Shown here one piece after another: positions 45,903 through 59,128 of a DNA stretch of 64,000 nt (its first letter is position 1; each line of letters opens with the position of its first letter). Where the stretch lies: positions 159,001-223,000 of the forward strand of contig BROG01000468.1 in the NCBI GenBank assembly GCA_030159075.1, given 5' to 3'. This DNA is from Atrina japonica (lineage: Eukaryota; Mollusca; Bivalvia; Pterioida; Pinnidae). The notes under the pieces are model-generated. The model ran no database searches. It was not told where the DNA came from and worked only from the letters and a program-made list of their open reading frames with translations. Both the position numbers and the translations under genes were made by a program.

Positions 45903-47720
45903 ATGACTATATTAATAGTATACCGTATCAATTGTGTCGTTATTATTACTACTTACTATCTTCAGCCTTCTTGTATCTATATTATACTTTATGTATTATA
46001 CCGTTACCATTACTATCTTCAAAATTGTTGTATCTATAGTATACTGTATATATTGTACTGTTATAATTACTATATTCAGCATTATTGCATCTATATCATA
46101 CTATATATTGTATAGTTATAATTACTATATTCACATTGTTGCATCTATAGTATACTATATATATTGAACCATTACCATTACTATCTTCACATTGTTGTAT
46201 CTAAATTATACTATATATATTGAACCATTACCATTACTATCTTCACATTGTTGTATCTAAATTATACTTCATATATTATACCGTTGTAATTACTATCTTC
46301 ACATTGTTGCATCTATATTATACTATATATATTGAACCATTACTATTACTATCTTCATATTGTTGTATCTAAATTATACTTCATATATTATACCGTTGTA
46401 ATTACTATCTTCAGCATTGTTGTATCTACATTGTATTGTATATATTGTACCGTTATAGTTACTATCTTCAGATTGTTGTATCTATATTATACTGTATATA
46501 GTGTACCGTTATAGTTACTATCTTCACATTGTTGTATGTATATTATACTGTATATATTGTACCGTTATAGTTACTATCTTCACATTGTTGTATATACTAT
46601 CTACTGTATATATTGTACCGTTATAGTTACTATCTTCACATTGTTGTATATATATTATACTGTATATATTGTACCGTTATAGTTACTATCTTCACATTGT
46701 TGTATCTATATTATACTGTATATATTGTACCGTTATAGTTACTATCTTCACATTGTTGTATGTATATTATACTGTATATATTGTACCGTTATAGTTACTA
46801 TCTTCACATTGTTGTATGTACTGTATATTGTACCGTTATAGTTACTATCTTCACATTGTTGTATATATATTATATTATATATTGTACCGTTATAGTTACT
46901 ATCTTCACATTGTTGTATATATATGTATACTGTATATATTGTACGTTATAGTATTCACATTGTTGTATCCGTTATATATTGTACCGTTATATACTATCTT
47001 CACATTGTTGTATCTATATTATACTGTATATATTGTACCGTTATAGTTACTATCTTCACATTGTTGTATCTACTGTATATATTGTACCGTTATAGTTACT
47101 ATCTTCACATTGTTGTATCTATATTATACTGTATATATTGTACCGTTATAGTTACTATCTTCACATTGTTGTATATATATTATACTGTATATATTGTACC
47201 GTTATAGTTACTATCTTCACATTGTTGTATATATATTATACTGTATATATTGTACCGTTATAGTTACTATCTTCACATTGTTGTATGTATATTATACTGT
47301 ATATATTGTACCGTTATAGTTACTATCTTCACATTGTTGTATCTGTATTATACTGTATATATTGTACCGTTATAGTTACTATCTTCACATTGTTGTATCT
47401 ATATTATACTGTATATATTGTACCATTACCATTACTATCTTCCTCATTGTTGTATATATATTATATTATATATTGTACCGTTATAATTACTATCTTCACA
47501 TTGTTGTATCTATATTATACTATATATATTGTACCATTACCATTACTATCTTCCTCATTGTTGTATATATATTATATTATATATTGTACCGTTATAATTA
47601 CTATTATCATCAGCATTTTTTTGTATCGTTATAATTACTGTCTTAATGTTGTATCTATATTATACTGCATATATTGTACCGTTATCATTGCTATCTTCAG
47701 CATTGTTTTATATATATATA
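45903..47720. repeat. 56-bp minisatellite, about 30 copies
   Basis: The unit GTACCGTTATAGTTACTATC, then TTCACATTGTTGTAT and a TATATTATACTGTATATATT tail, repeats every 56 bp. The left third is more diverged (CCATTACCATTACTATC). Because 56 is not a multiple of 3, the frames cycle; the periodic Tyr/Leu/Ile peptides are translation artefacts. Confidence 0.92.
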
Positions 47721-47940
47721 CATTTGAATAAATAAAGTAAGTACAGTAATTGAACTTTTGATAACTTTTGATATTCTCCAACATGATCTTTACATTTGTA
47801 AAAATGTAATTGGCATTAGAATTATTATTGTTGTAATAATATTAATAATAATAATAATAATAATATTTTTAGCTATCAACATTCTTATCATTATTTTACT
47901 ACCACTATTATTTTAAATGTCACCATTTATTATCATCATC

Positions 47941-47954
47941 ATTATTATTATAAC

Positions 47955-48051
<97 letters not shown>

Positions 48052-48085
48052 ACTATTATTATTATTTTTATTATTATTATTATTA

Positions 48086-48120
<35 letters not shown>
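47941..48120. repeat. (ATT)n microsatellite
   Basis: About 180 bp of ATT with two ACT-type breaks. Confidence 0.95.
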
Positions 48121-48122
<2 letters not shown>

Positions 48123-49067
48123 AGAAAAAGTAGGGAGTTGACTGAAACAAAGTTGGAAAATAAAAAGGGAAGCATAAATGTATACATGGTATTTACTTAT
48201 TATCTATTTCCTATTGATAAAGAGGAATTAATTTGTGAAAATAGTGTTCACAAATACATGATTGTTCCGGCGGTCACTTATTTCATCATAATAAATAATT
48301 TCTCCCATTTTCTCAGTCTAATTTTTGCAACAGACGAAAATCAATTTCGCGTGACAGTACTATATCCCATGGCGATTTTGTCACTGTTTTGGCGATCCGA
48401 CAATGGCTTATCCCGTCTTGTATAAACGTTCAAAGATTTATTGCGACCGTCTTCGGACAATCGGTCAGACATGATACAGGTGCGAGAATCGTCAAATTAT
48501 CACAACTTATAGATATTGGGCGAATTTTCAGCTTTCATTATACTCATAATTTTGGTGTTTTATTTCTTTATGATGGGTGTTAAAGACGCTTGATGAAAAC
48601 TCGGAACAGATTGAATAAAAAATTAGATCCGTTTGCACGTTTACAGTGTTTAATTACTTAGTCATTTGTTAGTCGGAAACAACATATGTTATGTGTGTGT
48701 ATGTGTGTGAAGAAAGATTGAAAAAATGCCTCTGGTTTCAATTACTACCACTCAGATTTCTTAAATAAGAATTTACTTTATTTTTGTTGTAAAAATGAAA
48801 TTTAAAGATACTCGATTTAAATTTTTTCCACATAATTCTTAGTTATGTAAAAGGTGATTGTGCATTCGTAGATAAACAGCAGTTCGGCTTTACCTGTGTC
48901 AAAATCAAACAAAATAAAAAGGACTGAAGTATTTACTGGGAAATATATTATATAACAACTCAAATTTTGTTTACTTTTTAAAAAAAAATAGCTTAAGAAG
49001 TTTAGTCGACTCAAAAAACAGTGCATAGTATAGTTTAAGTCGTGGGGATTGTTAATAACTAACTAAC
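48121..49067. other. Gene-free stretch
   Basis: The 95-codon frame at 48,138-48,425 has no recognisable family features. Followed by (AAAT)n at 49,068-49,122. Confidence 0.35.

Positions 49068-49122
<55 letters not shown>
49068..49122. repeat. (AAAT)n microsatellite
   Basis: Tetranucleotide run upstream of Evx. A T tract follows at about 49,468-49,489. Confidence 0.93.
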
Positions 49123-49123
<1 letters not shown>

Positions 49124-49499
49124 GTATTCTTGTTTGCATATGCCATGTTGTACTAAAGTATATAAGTATTTGGAAACAAGTCAAGTCATTTTTAAAGTAG
49201 TAATAGCTGTATTTCTCGTCACACCCTCACAGCATATTTATAACAAATATACTTTATAGGGATGTAGCTACGTAAAAATTATGTGTACTCAAAATTTATA
49301 CGAGGGATCTGGGGTCGCTTAATGCCTTGGGGCCAGGTTAAAACCCTGGTTGGAGTCCAGTGTGTTTGAAACCCCGTTAGTTTACTGAAATCTGCAGTCT
49401 TTTTTACTGTTTCGGAGAGAGTACTTGCCAGAGTTAACAAAACATCTGAGAATGGGTAATTTTCTCATTTTTTTTTTTTTTTTTTTTTTGCGAATCCAA

Positions 49500-50167
49500 T
49501 ATAATATTATGTATAGTTATAATGAATTCGAAAACGAGTGTTACTTTGTAATCATTTTGTAATCTTATAAATTATCTAATGAACTTGTTGAAATGAAATT
49601 TCTAAAAGGCGATAAAAATGTCGTATAATATCTTGATATCACCGACGACGCACCATTATGACTTGTTAACACGGTACTTTAATAAAAATAGACAATTTCG
49701 CAGCTATTTACTAAACGGCAGATGCATCGCTAATTAATTCGAAGCGACAGTTTGTGGGATTGGTTTTCGTTCACAGCTACCGACCAATCAAAACAATCGG
49801 TGCAACCTCCTCAACTGATCGCTTACTTGAAGTGTGACAGGAATTACCGCCCTTCAATTAATCAAATGACATTTTTACACACTTGGGGTTGTCTGTTTGC
49901 TCTTTTTATCATAATTTTGACAAAGTACAACAGTATTTGACATTTTATGTTTGCTGTCTTATCTAAAACAAGTAGTAAGAGTATCACGTTACCATAAGTA
50001 ATTATTTGATAGCATCGGCAGTCCGATTACATACAAACGGACAATTACATGTGGATTTTAACACCTCTGACCGAACGTAGTCAGAAAAAAATACCGTTTT
50101 GTGAATTTAAAACACTGTGATATGGAGTTTTGTGTCTATCACTAAAACTGAAATATAAATTACAAAT
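49500..50167 (+). promoter_or_regulatory. Presumed Evx upstream region
   Basis: Holds the presumed promoter and 5' leader of Evx by position only. No TATA box, initiator or conserved site stands out. An in-frame TAA lies four codons before the proposed ATG. Confidence 0.3.
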
Positions 50168-50477
50168 ATGCAAACAATGGGAGAATACCGTCTGCAGTCT
50201 CATACAACGGATCATAGTTCTAGTGAGGAAAATAGACATTTTTCTGGAAATTCCCTAGATTTCCGGATGCATTCAGCAGCTGGTCGTGTGTCCGGTTTGG
50301 TTCCTTCAGATGACGAAGATGTTTTATCAGAAACGGACTCATTACTAAATAGCCCTGATATCGGACACAGTGGGGGCAAAATATCCAGAGACTCGTCGAA
50401 ATCCCCCGAGGGTAGTTCTGGGGGCGAGTTTACAGACTCTCCGGAGAAATGTGCTTCGGCTGGAGATATTCCCAAAG
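50168..50477 (+). CDS. Evx: Evx exon 1
   Basis: Starts at ATG 50168; a second ATG three codons on (ACAATGG) has the better initiation context and may be used. Donor CCCAAAG|GTATAA, phase 1. Encodes the acidic/Ser-rich N-terminus ending GDIPK. Confidence 0.9.
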
Positions 50478-53022
50478 GTATAAATAACTTCTACTTTCTT
50501 TTTATATCCAAACTCACTGCTAAAATGGTATCTCTTACCCTCTCTTATTGCCCTGTATCTAATTACCGTTCGACTAATAATACTTCTCTGATGTGTTATT
50601 AGAATACATGTATCTACGTTGGCGGATCCCACGTTTTATATAATCAGTTTATTTCTAAGTGGGGGTCCTAATGATTCCCCCTTTTCAGATCCATTAAATC
50701 GCGAACCTTATTGGGGTTTTAAATTCTGAAATTCAATAATCGCTGCAAATTGGCATGGTATAGGATTACTTTGTTACTAAATTTTACATATTTCAATAAG
50801 ATATCAATTGGAAAGTTACACAATTTTTGGATTATCAGCATTATCTTTTACTTTTATGGTTGCCATTTCTTTCTTATTTGTCGATCTATTCTTGTTACAT
50901 CTTGTAGGATTTGTCACTGCGTTTTTATTGCAACAAATATATTATTTCAGCAATGCAATTTAGTTTTTATGATACAATGTATTCAAAGTGTTTGTAAATG
51001 ATGTTGAATTTTAAATATATCATGTTCTCACATTTTAGTAAAACCCCTAACTAGTAAATAAAAAATTTTGAACATGGTAGATAGTAGAGAAAATGCCATG
51101 TAAATTATAATTCAATACGCTGATATCATCATCATCTTCATCATCATCATCATCATCATCATCATCTTTCTATTGAAGCATTAGGACTATCTATATTTCC
51201 GAGATAAGAGGTTTTGTGTCCTCGAAGTTAGAGAATGGTGTTTTTATGAGGTCTCTCATCCCTGGTGATGTTTGAAGCCTCAAAGAAATTTGAAATGAAT
51301 ATGTGGGGAAGGGTGCCACTGTAAAGTCGTCCATTAAACACTGGTCGCCACCGCATAGCTGAAAAAAAAACACTCCTGAAGTATAATGTAAAACATTATA
51401 ATTACACAATCAAACATTTTTTCCGTAATAGCTAAAACCATCTTCTCAAAACTAACAGTATGAATATCTCCCCTGATTACAAAAATATCAGATTATTTAA
51501 TTAAAAATATCTTAGGTAATTTTTAAACATAGTACATTGCCCCACCCCCTTAGCCCCAGGGGTGCGATGTGACAGTGGTACACTGAGGATACTTTGTACT
51601 CTTCTATTAAATCATGTTCCTATTAATAGTTCTACATGCTTCCGACTGTATTAAGATATATATATCTTATTATCTCTGTTACCTACCCACTCCCTAAATG
51701 TCAGATTGACGTAATCCAGTGGTTTCGCGATCAACATGAATTGAACGATCTAATTTGTTATAATTTTACCCTGTATGGTAAATGTAACATCAAATAATTT
51801 TTCTTTGTATTATTATTTTACCTGTCGCACGTAGTAGGAATGAAATTCAACCAGTTCGGTAACTTCCTCAAACTCACAAGCTGCGATTTTATTATTTGGA
51901 ATCGAAAACGTCTTTCATGGAAATACAAATGTAATTTAAGAAAAATATCTTCAACAAAGCGAAACATGGTTCAGGCCATCATAGTCTCCAAATGCGATTA
52001 TTGTAACTGATAAAAAGACACTTATACAATGTATTATATCGGGGAAGATGTCATGTTGTAAATTTTGAATTCACAGGGTGGGTGTAAAGACAAAATTTTG
52101 TACCCACCCAGCAAATTCAAAATTTACAACATGACAGGGAGGTAGCCTTTTTATTGCACATTGAAAATATACAAGTTTGTAAATATCCTAAATAAGTTAT
52201 CTTTATTTTTAGATTTTCTGAAAATATATATATATATTTCGATGTTTATTCCTGTTTATCTGTTTATATTTTCTATATATCACCGTGGAAATTGAAGAAT
52301 GTTGTGTAGAATGCAATCAAGTGATTATTAATTTCCAAAAAACAAAACAAGAAAAATGAAAAGAAAAACAATGAAAGAGTTTCCACTTGTTGCTACACTA
52401 CACCTTGTAAATATTATTCAGATATCATTTTTTTTTCTTCAAATTATGAATCGTGTAAAAGCTACGTCCGTGTTTGATTAAATCAATCACTTATTAACCT
52501 CTCATTGGTTTACACTGTTACAAGGTGAAATTTTACAGGTACGAAAAATTCAATTACGTGCAAATGATAAGCCGGGAGTGAAACTTGCGTCAGATACAGG
52601 AGGGTGCGTCTGCTTCTACCAAATATTGCGGATATAGTAACCGGAATCGAATGCATACACGTTCAAGTGATTGGTTTTTTTATCCCATTTTAATAATCAG
52701 GTGCTTTCTTTTTAAACTATATTCTATTCCAAAAAGATAAAGATAAAGTTAACCTAGTCTCGTTAAAGGTGACCTCACATTAGTAATATTATAACGACAA
52801 CATGAAGAAAGACAAACAACTGTTGCGGTTACATTCTTATTCTGTAAAATTTAAATGAATTACGTGAGAATTACAAGGATAGGAAAATCCATAAATCAAG
52901 CGTTTAAATACATGTATTCGAATACATAAATCAATTAATTAAACTGTTGAAACACAGTAAACCCGTCCCCGCACTTTGTAAAGGCGAACCAACGAAAATC
53001 AAATCAATCAGTCAATCAATCA

Positions 53023-53087
<65 letters not shown>

Positions 53088-53135
53088 ATTATATATCTAT
53101 CTATCTATCCATCTATCTAGCTATCTATCTATCTC

Positions 53136-53215
<80 letters not shown>

Positions 53216-54500
53216 TGTCTCTCTGTTTGTCTACCTATCTACAGTTCTTATGGATATTTTAGTTATTACATATTTTTCTTTATTTTACCTTGTATGGAAA
53301 ATGTAACATGATCTGTGTATTAATAGGCTGATAAACTCTCAGGTATGTAGTTCACCTGTGTTATAGCTGTCAAAAGTTCATTTGTAATAATTTTGTTTAC
53401 TTCACTCATAATTAAAAATTAGACAAACCGATTTGTATTAGATTGAAAAAAAACACGATTTTTTCGTTCGCAAGTAACGACAGTAGTGGAAGAAAATTGC
53501 CCCATTAATCACTGCATTTATATTCCAAACTGAAACGCGGCCTGTGCATTTTTGCGCCTGAAGTATTAAATTCAAAATTAGATATTTATATATCTCGACA
53601 TCTTTTAATGACTTTTACACAGAAAAACTTTTACTGTTACCTAAAGGTGAAATTTCCGCTTTTATTAATTGCAGTTTTTAGACTGGCGTTTATAAATCAC
53701 AACAGCACGTATAAACGAGATGTCCAGAACACGACTTCTCGTTTTATTCTTGCTATACATCCAGTCTGTTTTACACGGCGATGTTACAGACTGTAGGTGA
53801 AATGCCACACAATTTGACTTGTGTTACGGACTGGTGTCATTGTAAAAATGTTTCTTCGTGATGTGGGCCTCATTTAAAGCCTCGTCTAGATAGTGGAAGG
53901 TCCATATTCCTTTTCCTGGATTGTCCCTAGTACGATTAAAGGTATCATGTATAGGTGTACCAAGGTAACGTGGCACATCCGGGTAGAGTCAAAAACCAAA
54001 ACGATACCAAAAATAGGTTGTACAGGTAAAAAATAATTGCCTTGCACGGACTCCATGCATTACTGAATCTCCAATACTTTTGTGACAACAAGTACCTCAT
54101 CACACCTGTTATGACATGATTTAGACTTGTTTTGTTTGTAAACATGTGCCAATTTACCTTGGTAGACCTGTATGTTCCCAGTTTTTGATTTACCAGGGGT
54201 TTTACCAAGAAGGTGGGAACATGGTAAAGGGGATCCGTACCAGAGTGGTTAAAACATTTCGCTCGTGAAGTCCCTCACCCTTAGTCAGCGCATGTTTAAG
54301 CCTCACTACTGGAACCTAAACCTATTTTGTGAGAAAGTTTGCCAGTTTACTTGCGATAGGCCAGTGGTCTCTTACCGGCTACATTATAACTGGGTTCTCA
54401 ACTTCAGCATTAAAAACTGGGCTGCCAACATATAACCCAAAAAATGTTGAAAGTGGCGAAAAACTCCATTTATAAGTAACAGAACAAAGGACGATAAATT

Positions 54501-54568
<68 letters not shown>

Positions 54569-57083
54569 CTGTTTCTTCGCTATGCGTAGGCATAAGAAGT
54601 AATAAGACACAGGTAGTAAAACTCAAAACGACGGGCGTTGAATGGTAAAGAAAGTCAATTTCCTTGGCATTAGTTTACAGCACAGGTAAAAATTTGTGGC
54701 ACTTAATCTGTAGTTGTTAACGGTCGTTATGTACGTGGATAATTTCTGACAGTACGCGGGCTGCTGTAACAGAGAAAGCAAAACTTTCATTAGTGTGTTT
54801 GAATTGGAGCGATAGTGGTATAGTGTACAGAACCATTCGCTACTGGAGTTACTCCGCTTCCCTCTCGGCGTGTGCAAGATAACGATTTGTCATTGTCAAA
54901 ATGAATATTATATTTCTTATACACTATCCCTTTCTACCCTACAAATCAAAATAGACTTGTCTAATGCAAAATAAAAGATCATACCATTATTTATAAGTTT
55001 CTTGATGATGAAAAGGTTAACAGAGATAATGTCGTTGTACGTGTTTTATGCCTTTCAACAACACGACTTAGAGCACAGTTGTAGAGGACGTGTATACGAA
55101 ATACTCCCGAGGGAACCGAGTCTTTCATGTGGATTTTAGAGTCCCATAACTCTGTGAAATATTGCCGAAAGTTGGCTAATACCTAATTGATATGAAGCAG
55201 ACATGTCATATTAGCTCATAGACATAGAACAAAAGTCAGAGACGAAATAAAACTTTTACTTTGTTTATTCAAGAAATATTTGCAATAACAAAGTAAAATT
55301 GATCTCGCGGATAAAATGTTGCTAGATCTATATTTTAAAGATTTCTTTTTAAATATTGGTTCAGGTTCTTTTGGACATACTGTTAGGTTTATGGCTATTC
55401 CTCGATTTCTTTTCTTTATTTTTGTTTTACTTCCTGCCAAGATTTTTTTTCCACATATATGGAGAAATCACAAGCTGTAAGTGAAGTGTTACAAATAATG
55501 AAATTCTTGTCTGTGCTATGAGCTGACACTAACGCAGTGAGGGTTCTTTTACGTATCATGTCTATCATGTCACGTGACCTCGATTTTAAGTATCATCCGA
55601 AAGAGCCATGGCTTTCCTTTCGTTTGTGGAAGGACAGTCACTACCATTTTTGAAGTCTTTGGTACGACCCGGTACCGAGAATCGAACATTCTTCTTGCAA
55701 GGCAAGCCGGCCTGACTCACTCGATAGCGCACTCGATTCTTGAGTGTGAGGTTGTGAGTTCAAGTCCAGCCGGCGGCAGGTTGGATTCCTGTCTTTCGGA
55801 TCAGGCAGTGAAATCCGAGGTCCCATTTCAGAGTAGCTGTCGTGCCTTCACTGCTCAATGGCCGTAAGTGCCGAGCCTAGGCCAAACTTTCACCGGCATT
55901 GGTGACGTCTCCACGTGTGAAAGATTCTTGAGTGGAACGTAAACAACAATACACCCCCTAAAAAAACCAAAAAAACAAAACAAAGCTTGCAAGTCGATCA
56001 CTCTGCTACTAGCGGTGGCAAATGTTATATAACTTGAACAGAACTTCATCACTAAAACCAATATAAAAGCCTATAGACTGACATTTACTGCATGTTCACG
56101 CATGTATTTATCATGAGAGCTCAGACCATCTCAGACGCGGTCGACGCTGACCGCACTTGTTAACAACGTGTGTCATTTGGGGATAGACCTACATTTTTTA
56201 AACGATGTAAAATATTATGTTCTCAGCCAATGAAAATATATTCTTTAATAGAAAAATAAATCAAAAAAGATATATTGCTTCGAATTTGACAAAACCATGG
56301 GAACAAACACCTGCATTTTACAAATGTTTTATTTATTACTTTTTAATATATCGGAAGTTATGTTAAGATGGACGGCCGTAATTTAAGCAATAGACGGAGG
56401 AAAAAAATGTATGTTCTCATTTGTTTTGGTAAATACCGGTGCATCGAAAACACTACATCACACCCTCGTTAAGTTGTCAAAGTTATTTGTCTTAATTTAC
56501 TGTTTAACTGATCTTCAACAAAGGTCGCGTAACTATCTGTATAATTGAGAGAAACTATCATTTCCAACTGAGAAATGCGAGAAACTGGACATTTTTGTTG
56601 GTTTTTATGCTAATTGATGATACTTTCTAATACACTCATTCATTTTACCAGCTGATCAAAAGAAATAATTAAACCTCTTTTGCTTTATGTACGCCACCTG
56701 TTATATGGAGGGGTTTCACTCTCTCCTTTCTAACCGCAGTTCAGACGTAGATAAAGAATTACGTTGGTTAATCATTGATTAAAAAATATATATAAAAAAA
56801 ATAAAATGATAGTGTTAAATATAAGGGTAGGGTTAGAAGAATAAACAGATATATTTAACATTTGGGAAATTAGTAATATAATACACGCATAACGTATAAA
56901 CTGAACGAATCTAATATAAAAGTAACGAAATAGCTGAACTTGGCATCTTTTAGGAATTTTAAGGTTTTTCTAGGGATTATGATGTATGCCGATTTCGAAC
57001 GCACCCCCCCCCCCCACACACACACACTTTTTATTGATCTATTTTGTTTCAGCAAGGATATAAACAAAAGTAGGCAAATAGAC

Positions 57084-57118
<35 letters not shown>

Positions 57119-59091
57119 AAAACAAAAAAAACAAAAAAACAAAAACAAACCGAACTGATTTGATGAAAAGAAAAACACTGTCACAGTAATTTAATTTTGC
57201 AACGTGACACAATGCTCGCCATCTCAGTTGCAGACATTACCTGTTATCTCTCCTTAGGTACTCAAAATTTGAGTAGGTATTCAATTTCTTGATACATGTA
57301 TATCTGTAGTTTTTTTTTTCAGATCAATAATTTTCATCCTTATTTACCATTGTGTACCATCAATATACAAACATGTCCACTTTGCAGCACACATTTTGTG
57401 TTTTGCCCTAAAATCTTGGAAAGTAAGTTGAGCATGAATAGGCAGAGTAAATTTGGTGACTTTAGGTCCCAATGTGATATCGTATTTAATGTCGGCGCGT
57501 TAGGTGTTTTAATTTCGCCTACATGTTTACATATGACGACGCCATATCACGCTTTCCCAACATATAACTGTAAATATCACAGCGATATTTTGACATTTTA
57601 TTTCTATATAACTGTCTATATAAAATCTTAGAATAATAATATTATGTAATACCAGCTATAAAACCGAAAAACAAGACAGCGTGTTCGAGGTGAGAGTTGT
57701 GGGTGTAAATAAGAAGACACGGTTTTATGATCATTGCTTTGTTGGATAATTTGGAGTTTATTTACAATTCATCTCTTCAAAATGCCCTTCACTATTTTTG
57801 CAATTTATTTGTGATTAAAATGTCTTCAATGAGTACAGGGATATATTGTCCTATAGATCTTCCGTTCCGTAATAAAATTTCATAAAATTTTATTTTACTT
57901 TTTTACCTCATTTAAAGTATCTGTTAATTAAAACTACATTGTACCACACAACGCTATGGTCTGAAAAAATTCAGCCCCAATTATTACAGAGCCGGCCTGG
58001 CTCAGTCGATAGCGCGCTCGACTCTGGATCGTGAGGTCGTGAGTTCGAGTCCCGCCGGCGACAGGTTGGTTTCCTGTCTTTCGGATGAGACAGTCTAAAC
58101 TGGAGGTCCCGTGTCACAGTAGGTGTCGGCACGTTAAAGAATGGCCAAAATTGAAACCCTTCACCGGCATTTGGTGACGTCTCCATATGCGTGAAATATT
58201 CTTGAGTGGGAGCGAAATATTCTTGAGTGGGACATTAAACAAACAAACAAAACCCAATTATTACGCAGTGGTTAACGAGTTATAGAGTCCGAGACGTGAC
58301 AGAAACATATCTTGACTTTGTGTTCGAGCAGCTCATCAAGTAATAACCCTGAACGTGATTTTAAACGTGACATTTCACAGGTTTAGAAACATTTTATAAT
58401 AGAATAAAATTAATAATTTCTCTGAAAAAACACCTTCATTTAGTGATTTTTTAATCATTACTTCCTGTTAACGTGAACTCATAGATTATATATAAACCCT
58501 GTTACAATTGAAAACCCGCTTTATTTTTGATCCCCTGATCATATTTCTTTAGTTCCATTACAACTCGGTTATTTTGAAACTTTGTTTAGTTGAAAGAAAA
58601 ATTATTCCCATTCAATTTCAATATATTTAGCTTCGACTGTGTATACATGCAAATGTGAATAATACATTTCATGTCAATATGACTTCAAATATTTATTCCG
58701 TTGAAATATTCCCTATGATTGAAAATAGAATGCGTAAAATTTAGAAATATTTGCTGTATAAATCATAATTGAAGTTTTAAAAAAGTTCAAATAGATATGC
58801 TAGAATTATATTTATTTTATTCCTTTATTTTTTTTTAAAAAAGAAAAAAATTTAATAGTTATGTGTAATGTGTCAGTTTTCAAATTTTAAGATACTGAAA
58901 TCAACTGAGAAACTCTTCAAATAGGGCATTCAAAATATTTATTTTAATATAATTCAAAATATTCAAAATATCAATGTATGTATTACACATTGAGATCAAG
59001 TGAATTAATTAAACTATTCCTTTGAGATATATTTATAGATAAATTATAATCGGAATGCAAAAGATATATATATATATATATATATATATAA

Positions 59092-59128
<37 letters not shown>

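Noticed and set aside
45903..47731. Hydrophobic membrane-like proteins
   Set aside because: Produced by a 56-bp minisatellite; overlapping frames give the same peptides.
50212..50632. Antisense ORFs over Evx exon 1
   Set aside because: Shadows of the sense exon's Ser/Asp-rich coding sequence; no splice or start support.
57988..58060. Functional tRNA gene
   Set aside because: It is the head of a SINE with a body, AAAC-type tail and target duplication.
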